Positions 1-5,422 of a stretch of 6,609 bases of DNA are shown here, piece after piece (the first letter of the stretch is position 1; each line of letters opens with the position of its first letter). The position numbers were made by a program, and so were the translations under genes. Origin of the DNA: an uncultured Ruminococcus sp. (lineage in GTDB: Bacteria; Bacillota; Clostridia; Oscillospirales; Ruminococcaceae); contig CAMCMW010000083.1 in the NCBI GenBank assembly GCA_945876155.1, positions 1 through 6,609 on the forward strand, given 5' to 3'. The notes under the pieces are model-generated. The model searched no databases, was not told where the DNA came from, and saw only the letters and a list, made by a program, of their open reading frames with translations.

Positions 1-393
1 GCACGCCGATTTTTATGCAGTGATTCTATGAAAAAGCCGGGCGCTGACCTGGTTTCAAAACCGGCTGTGAAAGCATAGAAATGTGAATAGATAAACACAT
101 TTTTATTATCTCAAAAAATAGTTACATGAAGATTAACAGGAGATTACAAAGTGGTTAAAAGTACTGGATTTGTATGCAAATGACAAAAAAACAGTTGTAT
201 AATTATGTATTATATATCATAAATGTGATAGAAAAGTGTGTGATAACTGGAAATGATGTGGGAAATGTTGTTTTATAACTAATGTTTTACAGATTATATA
301 AAAAAGACTTGTCAGATTGTACAAATTAAAGCCTTAAAGAATGTGCAATTATACAAAATGAGTTTGGGAGGTGATAGTTTTTTGTGTAAACTG
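1..393. other. AT-rich intergenic region, no supported gene
   Basis: No reading frame of convincing length or with a good ribosome site lies here on either strand. Two + strand frames are open at the left edge. One reads HADFYAVIL and stops at 29-31; the other is open to a TAG at 76-78. Either could be the tail of an upstream gene, but they are too short to identify. The first 80 bases include a GC-rich, potentially structured segment, described separately. From about 80 onward the DNA is strongly AT-rich with runs of A and T, as expected upstream of a strongly expressed gene. An 8-base palindrome TTGTACAA lies at 317-324. A short inverted repeat, AGTTT/AAACT (376-380 and 388-392), ends one base before the -35 box of the cellulase promoter and could be an operator, though it is short enough to be chance. 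Confidence 0.6.
24..80. other. Nested inverted repeats, possible structured RNA or minus-strand terminator
   Basis: Two concentric stems can be drawn. The outer one is TTCTATG (24-30) with CATAGAA (74-80), a perfect 7 bp. The inner one is AGCCGG (35-40) with CCGGCT (61-66), a perfect 6 bp around a 20-base loop. A competing hairpin, CTGGTT (49-54) with AACCGG (59-64) and one G-T wobble, reuses the right arm of the inner stem, so the two cannot form together. The segment is clearly richer in G+C than the rest of the intergenic region. Read on the minus strand, the inner stem is followed by five T residues, so it could be a weak leftward terminator with a large loop. I recognise no riboswitch or known RNA class. 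Chance or the remains of an upstream 3' end are possible. Confidence 0.3.
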
Positions 394-422
394 TTGACAT
401 TTAATTTTTGATGATTTATAAT
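394..422 (+). promoter_or_regulatory. Perfect-consensus sigma-A promoter of the GH48 gene
   Basis: TTGACA at 394-399 and TATAAT at 417-422 are both exact consensus hexamers with the optimal 17-base spacer. Transcription should start near 429-431, giving a leader of roughly 90 bases before the ATG at 520. A perfect housekeeping promoter is rare for any gene and implies high basal expression, or strong activity that is limited by some repressor or by the leader. Confidence 0.88.
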
Positions 423-440
423 AATGCTATGAAGTTTATG

Positions 441-473
441 GGTGCATTGTAAAATTATGCTTTTACGATGACC
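441..473 (+). promoter_or_regulatory. Stem-loop in the 5' leader of the GH48 mRNA
   Basis: The left arm (441-454) and right arm (461-473) pair over 13 positions around the 6-base loop TTATGC (455-460). Ten continuous pairs (445-454 with 461-470) include a single G-U wobble. After a bulged G at 444, three further pairs (441-443 with 471-473) extend the stem. The structure begins about 11-12 bases from the predicted transcript start and lies about 46 bases upstream of the start codon, so it does not mask the ribosome site. No T-run follows, so it is not a terminator. Likely roles are protection of the mRNA 5' end or a palindromic protein-binding site. The role is inference; the pairing is directly visible. 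Confidence 0.6.
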
Positions 474-519
474 TTATGTATTAAACCGAATCTTAATTTA
501 CGAGAGGGGAAAAGTCACG

Positions 520-3282
520 ATGATACTTAAAAAGCAAAAGGCTGTTATCGCTGCTCTTCTTTCTGCTGCTCTTACAGCAGCTGCAATTGCTCCTGCTGCA
601 GTTTCAGCAGCCGGAACAAGAACAAAGGCAGAGAAATACGGCGATGATTCTTACGCAAAGAGATTTCTTTCACTTTACGATGACGTTATCACAAACGGTG
701 TTGAAAACGGCTACCTGAGCGGAAACAATATCGCTCCGGGCGGTTTTGGTGTTCCTTACCACGCAGTTGAAGAGCTGGTAATTGAAGCTCCTGACTACGG
801 TCACGAAACAACATCAGAAGCTATGTCATACATTGTATGGATGGCTGCAATGAGAGATAACATTTCTCAGTCAGGTTCAATAACAAATCCTGACGGTTCA
901 ACAACAACAGTTGACACAACAAAGGACCTTGCCAAGGCTTGGAAGACAATGGAAATTATGATTCCTACAGTTCAGACAGGTCTTATGTCCAAGGACGAAC
1001 TCAGTGCTACATACAGCCCTGAATATGAAGAACCGGAAATGTACTACGGCGACAACATTGCAATGGTTCAGGGCAACAACGGTAAGAACCCTATCCACAA
1101 GTACTTCAAGTCAGCATACTCAGGAGATTCAGGTCTGTATCTGATGCACTGGCTGGCTGACGTTGATGACTGGTACGGCTACGGCGGCGGTAATGGTAAA
1201 TTCACATTTATCAATACTTTCCAGCGTGGCGCACAGGAATCCTGCTGGGAAACAGTTCCGCATCCTTCAGTAGAAGAGAAGAAATACGGTAACTCTCAGA
1301 AGGGTATCAAGGGTATCTTCAAGACAGCAACTGAAGATGTTCCTGCACAGTGGGCTTACACAAACGCTCCTGACGCTGAAGACCGTGCTATCCAGGCAGT
1401 TTATGCTGCTAACAGATGGGGTGTCGGCGATTCAAGCATCACAGCTCTTGCCGGTAAAATGGGTGACCAGCTGAGAAACAACATGTTTGATAAGTACTAC
1501 AAGAAGATAGGCGCTAACGACGTATGGAATATGGCAAACGATATGAGCGGTGCTCACTACCTGATGTCATGGTATACTTCATGGGGCGGCGCTATGGACG
1601 GTTCATGGGCATGGCAGATCGGTGCAAGCCACTGTCACGAATTCTACCAGAACCCACTTGCAGCATTTGCTCTTCTCCAGGACGAAGGTCTCAAGAGCAG
1701 CATGAAGGCTACAGATGCTGTTAAGGACTACACAACTTCACTCCAGAGACAGATGGAATTCTATCTGTGGCTGCAGTCTGCTGACGGTCCGATCGCCGGC
1801 GGTGCAACAAGCTCATGGAACGGCAGATATGAAACACCTACATACAACGCTGCTGATACAGCTCACTATGGTACATCTACACCTACAAAGTTCTATGAAA
1901 TGGGTTATCAGGAACACCCTGTATACCTCGACCCGGGTTCAAACCACTGGATCGGTAACCAGGTATGGGCAGTACAGCGTCTTGCTGAAATGTACTATGT
2001 AGTTAAGACAGAAGGCGATACAACTGGTGTTACAATCGACAGCACAAACGGTGCTATGACTCTTGAAGAAGCTCTCAAGGCTATTCTTGACAGATGGGTA
2101 GAATGGTTCGTAGGACAGGTTAACCTCTATGATGACGGTACATACGATATCCCTGCTACTCTTGACTGGTTCGGACAGCCTGCTGACTGGTATGGTACAT
2201 ACGACCCAGACGCAAACAAGGATCTGACATGTACTGTAACAAATGTTGGTTCTTCTGATCTTGGTTGTGTATCTTCACTTGCAAATACACTCATTTACTA
2301 CGCAAAGGCAAATGGTGTTGACTATAAGGCTGCTTACAGCTCAACTAATACAGACGTAGCTGCTAAGGGACTTTACGTTGCACATGCTCTCCTCGACCGT
2401 GAGTGGGAACTCGGACGTGACGATATTGGTCTTTCAATCACTGAAACAAACGGCAGCATGGCAAGACTCTTTGAACAGGATGTATTTATCCCTGATTACT
2501 ATTCAGGTAAAATGCCTAACGGCGATCCGCTGGAAAATGGCGCAACATTCTTGAGCTTCCGTTCAAAGTATCTGGAGAACGAAAAGGTTAAGGAATTCAA
2601 GGCTGCATATGACAATGCTAAGTCTACAGGCGGAGACATCACAGAGGCTATGGAATCTGTAGAACTGAATTACCACAGATTCTGGCACGCAGGCGATATC
2701 CTCCTTGCTCTTGGTACTATGTACGAACTTTATCCAGAGATTGAACCTGATTACTATGACGGCAACACTGAAACAGATGAACTCGTTCTGACTCCAGACA
2801 CAATTGAACTTGAAGTTGGTGGTACAGAGACAATTACTGCAACTGTTGGCGGTTCAAAGGTTGACGTAACATTTACAGTAGATGGCGATGCTGTTACTGT
2901 TGATGCAAATGGTACTGTTACAGCTGTTGCTGAAGGTACAGCTACAATTACAGCTAAAACTGCTGACGGTAAGACTGCAACAGCTACAGTTACAGTTACA
3001 ACAGGTACATCTGACACTGATACAACAGGCGAGACAATCGATACAGGTGACATTAGTGATGCACACTGGGGCGATGCAAACGTTGATGGTACAGTTGACG
3101 TAGCAGACGTTGTCAGCGTAAATATGTATCTGCTGAATACAGAGAAGAATGTATTAGAGCCACAGGGCTTAATTAATGCAAACTGTGTATTTGATGACTA
3201 TGTTGATTCAGCTGACAGTGCTATCATTCTTAACTACGTTGCAATGATGGTTACATACGACAAGCTCGGTCCACAGAACTAA
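520..3282 (+). CDS. Secreted cellulosomal GH48 cellulase (reducing-end cellobiohydrolase) with Ig-like module and dockerin
   Basis: This 920-residue exported enzyme should release cellobiose processively from cellulose chains, probably from the reducing end as known for GH48, with inversion. Residues 1-31 are a signal peptide (KKQK, Ala/Leu core, AVSAA cleavage region). Residues about 32-745 form the GH48 module, with hallmark motifs APDYGHETTSEA (90-101), FINTFQRG (230-237), NAPDA (282-286) and LNYHRFWH (716-723). E100 matches the general acid Glu87 of Clostridium thermocellum CelS, and D285 matches its Asp255, a proposed base. The module is longer than the usual 640 or so residues, partly from a Thr/Ser-rich insertion near 116-134. 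A Big_2-like Ig module (about 754-828), a Thr/Asp linker (829-845) and a dockerin (about 848-918) follow. The ATG is preceded by GAGGGG (504-509). Lysine is mostly AAG here, whereas yicC downstream mostly uses AAA, suggesting selection for high expression. Single-gene unit with its own promoter and terminator. The family call is very secure; exact specificity is inferred. Confidence 0.96.
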   Translation: MILKKQKAVIAALLSAALTAAAIAPAAVSAAGTRTKAEKYGDDSYAKRFLSLYDDVITNGVENGYLSGNNIAPGGFGVPYHAVEELVIEAPDYGHETTSEAMSYIVWMAAMRDNISQSGSITNPDGSTTTVDTTKDLAKAWKTMEIMIPTVQTGLMSKDELSATYSPEYEEPEMYYGDNIAMVQGNNGKNPIHKYFKSAYSGDSGLYLMHWLADVDDWYGYGGGNGKFTFINTFQRGAQESCWETVPHPSVEEKKYGNSQKGIKGIFKTATEDVPAQWAYTNAPDAEDRAIQAVYAANRWGVGDSSITALAGKMGDQLRNNMFDKYYKKIGANDVWNMANDMSGAHYLMSWYTSWGGAMDGSWAWQIGASHCHEFYQNPLAAFALLQDEGLKSSMKATDAVKDYTTSLQRQMEFYLWLQSADGPIAGGATSSWNGRYETPTYNAADTAHYGTSTPTKFYEMGYQEHPVYLDPGSNHWIGNQVWAVQRLAEMYYVVKTEGDTTGVTIDSTNGAMTLEEALKAILDRWVEWFVGQVNLYDDGTYDIPATLDWFGQPADWYGTYDPDANKDLTCTVTNVGSSDLGCVSSLANTLIYYAKANGVDYKAAYSSTNTDVAAKGLYVAHALLDREWELGRDDIGLSITETNGSMARLFEQDVFIPDYYSGKMPNGDPLENGATFLSFRSKYLENEKVKEFKAAYDNAKSTGGDITEAMESVELNYHRFWHAGDILLALGTMYELYPEIEPDYYDGNTETDELVLTPDTIELEVGGTETITATVGGSKVDVTFTVDGDAVTVDANGTVTAVAEGTATITAKTADGKTATATVTVTTGTSDTDTTGETIDTGDISDAHWGDANVDGTVDVADVVSVNMYLLNTEKNVLEPQGLINANCVFDDYVDSADSAIILNYVAMMVTYDKLGPQN

Positions 3283-3327
3283 GTCTTTCATTTTAATTCC
3301 TTTTTTATAATTCCTATTTATTCCCTT

Positions 3328-3362
3328 AAATCCGGTCTTTTTTCAAAGGACCGGATTTTTTT
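3328..3362 (+). terminator. Intrinsic terminator of the GH48 gene
   Basis: AAATCCGGTC (3328-3337) pairs perfectly with GACCGGATTT (3349-3358). The T-rich/A-rich interior can extend the stem, with a small loop around 3342-3344. The right arm runs into seven T residues (3356-3362). It lies 45 bases after the cellulase stop codon and 11 bases before the next -35 box, so it insulates the housekeeping operon from the strong upstream promoter. Confidence 0.93.
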
Positions 3363-3373
3363 GCGCTATTTAC

Positions 3374-3402
3374 TTGATTTATTCGGATTATCATGCTATA
3401 AT
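3374..3402 (+). promoter_or_regulatory. Sigma-A promoter of the yicC-remA-gmk-rpoZ-priA operon
   Basis: TTGATT (3374-3379) and TATAAT (3397-3402) are separated by exactly 17 bases. The -10 is perfect and the -35 matches four of six consensus positions. Transcription should start near 3409-3411, leaving a leader of about 35 bases before the GTG start of yicC. It is the only convincing promoter seen for the five genes downstream, which follow with no terminator between them. Confidence 0.82.
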
Positions 3403-3444
3403 AATATAATAGTATATTGTGAACAAATGTATAGGAGGATTCCT

Positions 3445-4323
3445 GTGATAAAAAGTATGACCGGGTTTGGCAGGGAACAATGTGTTATAGACCAATATGA
3501 TATTACTGTTGAGATAAAATCTGTCAACCACAGATATTATGAGTTTTCTTCAAGAGTACCACGACACTATAATTTCCTTGACGAAAAACTGAAAAGTTAT
3601 GTAAAAGGAAATATTTCCAGAGGCAAGGTTGAAGTCAGCGTCACCATAAACAATCTTAACGGAAAAGAAGCAAACATCAAGGCAGACAAACTTATGGCTC
3701 AGGGATATGTAAATGCGCTGCGTGAAATTAATGCTGAGCTTGGACTTGATGATGACCTGAAACTCTCAAATCTGCTGAAACTTCCGGATATTTTTAATGT
3801 GCAGAAAGTGTCTGATGATGAAGAGTATATCTGGAGTATCGTTAAGCAGACTGCCGGCAGTGCAATTGAAAAGTTTGTTTCCATGAGAGAAAATGAGGGA
3901 GAGGCGCTTAAAGCTGATTTACTTCTTAAACTCGAAAATGTTGAAAAAACGCTGTCTCTCGTTGAAGAACAGGCACCGAAAACTGCTGAAAATTACCGTG
4001 AACGCCTTTTCCAGAAACTTAAAGATATACTTTCCGACAACGAAATTGATGAACAGAGAATCCTGACTGAGGCGGCTGTTTTTGCAGAAAAAATTGCCAT
4101 TGACGAGGAAACTGTCCGGCTTCACAGTCACCTGAACCAGTTCCGGGAACTTATGGATTCTGACGAACCGGTGGGACGAAAACTGGATTTCCTTGTGCAG
4201 GAAATTAACCGTGAGATAAATACTATCGGTTCAAAGGCGCAGGATCTGGAAATAACCAAATGTGTTGTGGACATGAAGTCTGAGGTTGAAAAAATCCGTG
4301 AACAGATTCAGAATATAGAGTGA
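3445..4323 (+). CDS. yicC: YicC/YloC family endoribonuclease
   Basis: A 292-residue protein matching the usual length of the YicC (E. coli) / YloC (B. subtilis) family, characterised as endoribonucleases involved in RNA turnover. The family signature is complete: [10 protein letters not shown] at the N-terminus, SVNHRYYE (26-33), [13 protein letters not shown] (221-233), [21 protein letters not shown] in pieces over 244-264, and the near-invariant ending [12 protein letters not shown] (281-292). The N-terminal YicC domain spans roughly 1-155 and the C-terminal DUF1732 domain roughly 208-292, with a helical, probably coiled-coil stretch between. The start is GTG at 3445, preceded by AGGAGG (3433-3438) with six bases of spacing; this gives the family's standard N-terminus. 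A longer frame from 3361 would begin inside the terminator and cross the promoter, so it is rejected. First gene of the operon; remA begins 10 bases downstream. Cytoplasmic. The RNA targets in this organism cannot be told from sequence. Confidence 0.95.
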   Translation: MIKSMTGFGREQCVIDQYDITVEIKSVNHRYYEFSSRVPRHYNFLDEKLKSYVKGNISRGKVEVSVTINNLNGKEANIKADKLMAQGYVNALREINAELGLDDDLKLSNLLKLPDIFNVQKVSDDEEYIWSIVKQTAGSAIEKFVSMRENEGEALKADLLLKLENVEKTLSLVEEQAPKTAENYRERLFQKLKDILSDNEIDEQRILTEAAVFAEKIAIDEETVRLHSHLNQFRELMDSDEPVGRKLDFLVQEINREINTIGSKAQDLEITKCVVDMKSEVEKIREQIQNIE

Positions 4324-4333
4324 CGGAGGACTT

Positions 4334-4594
4334 ATGCAGCTGATAAATATTGGTTTTGGAAACATGGTGTCATCATCAAAGCTTGTTGCAGTTGTGAGTC
4401 CGGAATCTGCACCTATCAAACGTATTATTCAGGACGCCCGTGACAAAGGCGTACTTGTTGACGCTACATACGGCAGACGAACAAGAGCCGTTATTATAAT
4501 GGACAGCGGACATATTATACTTTCGGCGGTTCAGCCTGAAACTGTCGGTTCAAGAGTGAATGTTAATGAGGAGGAAATTACAGAAGATGAATAA
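4334..4594 (+). CDS. remA: RemA-like DNA-binding protein (DUF370 family)
   Basis: This 86-residue protein matches RemA of Bacillus subtilis over nearly its whole length ([52 protein letters not shown]). RemA is an oligomeric DNA-binding protein that activates biofilm matrix operons in B. subtilis. The family is far wider than that role, so the targets here are unknown. The arginine pair corresponding to RemA Arg50/Arg51, implicated in DNA binding, is present as R48/R49. The position matching Arg18 is lysine (K16), which keeps the charge. The C-terminus is acidic (NEEEITEDE). The start at 4334 has GGAGG at 4325-4329, only four bases away. The gene lies between yicC and gmk, its conserved Firmicute location, and its stop codon lies inside the gmk start region with an 8-base overlap. 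Confidence 0.95.
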   Translation: MQLINIGFGNMVSSSKLVAVVSPESAPIKRIIQDARDKGVLVDATYGRRTRAVIIMDSGHIILSAVQPETVGSRVNVNEEEITEDE

Positions 4595-5192
4595 GGGACT
4601 TTTATTTGTTGTTTCTGCACCGTCTGGCTGCGGAAAGGGTACGATTCTTGCTGAAGTACTGAAAGATGACAAATTTTACTATTCTGTTTCTTCTACAACA
4701 AGAGCGCCCCGTGAGGGAGAAATTAACGGCGTGAGCTACAACTTCCTTACTAAGGAGCAGTTTGAAAAGCTTATTTCTTCTGACGGAATGCTGGAGTATG
4801 CGCAGTACTGCGATAATTACTACGGTACTCCAAAGGAAATGGTTGAAAAAATGCGCCTGGAGGGCAAAAATGTTATCCTGGAAATTGAGGTTCAGGGGGC
4901 AATGCAGGTAAAGAAAAACTGCAGTGACGCTGTGCTGATTTTTGTCATGCCGCCGTCAGTTGCAGAGCTTGAAAGACGTCTCAGAAAAAGAGGTACTGAA
5001 ACTGATGATGTGATAGCAAAGCGTGTTGCAAAGGCAGTTGAGGAGATACCTTATGCCCATAAATACGATTACGTCGTTGTAAACGGCGAGCTTGAAAAGG
5101 CAATTGATGACTTTAAAGCGGTAATATCCGCTGAAGAACACAAGGCAGTTTATGCCAGAGATTTTATAGATGAGGTGCTTGAAAATGCTTAG
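4587..5192 (+). CDS. gmk: Guanylate kinase
   Basis: A 201-residue cytoplasmic enzyme converting GMP and ATP to GDP and ADP, essential for guanine nucleotide supply and GMP recycling. The P-loop is APSGCGKGT (11-19). The GMP-binding region includes TTRAPREGE (37-45), Y51, the LEYAQY segment (69-74) and YYGTP (78-82). EIEVQGA (99-105) and the Arg-rich lid [11 protein letters not shown] (129-139) complete the family pattern, and the length is normal. The start is placed at ATG 4587, giving the usual short N-terminus MNKGLL; GAGGAGG at 4568-4574 is somewhat far upstream (12 bases). An in-frame ATG at 4560 would add nine basic residues atypical of the family and would begin ahead of that ribosome site, so it is less likely. 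The gene overlaps remA by 8 bases and rpoZ by 8 bases, suggesting translational coupling on both sides. Confidence 0.96.
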   Translation: MNKGLLFVVSAPSGCGKGTILAEVLKDDKFYYSVSSTTRAPREGEINGVSYNFLTKEQFEKLISSDGMLEYAQYCDNYYGTPKEMVEKMRLEGKNVILEIEVQGAMQVKKNCSDAVLIFVMPPSVAELERRLRKRGTETDDVIAKRVAKAVEEIPYAHKYDYVVVNGELEKAIDDFKAVISAEEHKAVYARDFIDEVLENA

Positions 5193-5409
5193 ACCAGCAA
5201 TTACACAGTTGATTTCAAAGAATGACAGCTATTATTCAGTCGTTATCGGCGTTGCAAAGAGGGCAAGAGAAATTGCCGATGAACTTTCCGCTGAAAACAA
5301 GATTCTGGAAGAAAAGCCAGTCAAGACTGCTGTTGAGGAATTTGCAGCAGGGAAGTACAAGATTGTTTCCTATAATCCTGATGAAAATAAATCCGTATCA
5401 GAGCAGTAA
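5185..5409 (+). CDS. rpoZ: RNA polymerase omega subunit
   Basis: A 74-residue protein with the omega signature: [10 protein letters not shown] at the N-terminus, VAKRAREI (23-30), and KPVKTAVEEFAAGK (44-57), which corresponds to the conserved K-V-xx-A-xEE-xxxGK region. Omega helps assemble and stabilise RNA polymerase by binding the beta-prime subunit. The chosen ATG at 5185 has GAGGTG (5172-5177) seven bases upstream and gives the standard N-terminus. An in-frame ATG at 5170 would add five residues and lies ahead of that site. The first 8 bases overlap the end of gmk, and the gmk-rpoZ order is the conserved Firmicute arrangement. The C-terminal tail (DENKSVSEQ) is short and polar. Confidence 0.93.
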   Translation: MLRPAITQLISKNDSYYSVVIGVAKRAREIADELSAENKILEEKPVKTAVEEFAAGKYKIVSYNPDENKSVSEQ

Positions 5410-5422
5410 ACGGGGGTGTTGA

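Noticed and set aside
180..278. Small + strand reading frame of 32 codons (MTKKQLYNYV...) in the upstream intergenic region
   Set aside because: No ribosome binding site at a suitable distance, strongly AT-driven composition, and no recognisable motif; best explained as chance in AT-rich DNA.
1..519. Riboswitch (cobalamin, SAM or GEMM type) upstream of the cellulase
   Set aside because: None of the conserved core boxes of these classes could be found by eye; only generic stems are seen.
2754..3053. Minus-strand 99-codon frame of Val/Ser/Thr-rich sequence
   Set aside because: It is the antisense of the repetitive Thr/Val/Ala codons of the Big_2 module and linker. The low-complexity peptide has no family resemblance, and the + strand frame is certain.
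3361..3444. N-terminal extension of yicC from an upstream TTG
   Set aside because: It would start inside the terminator T-run and run through the promoter; the GTG at 3445 has an ideal AGGAGG and gives the family's standard N-terminus.
5222..5422. Second + strand frame of 66 codons overlapping rpoZ
   Set aside because: Out-of-frame shadow of rpoZ; the omega signature is in the other frame and this peptide has no recognisable features.
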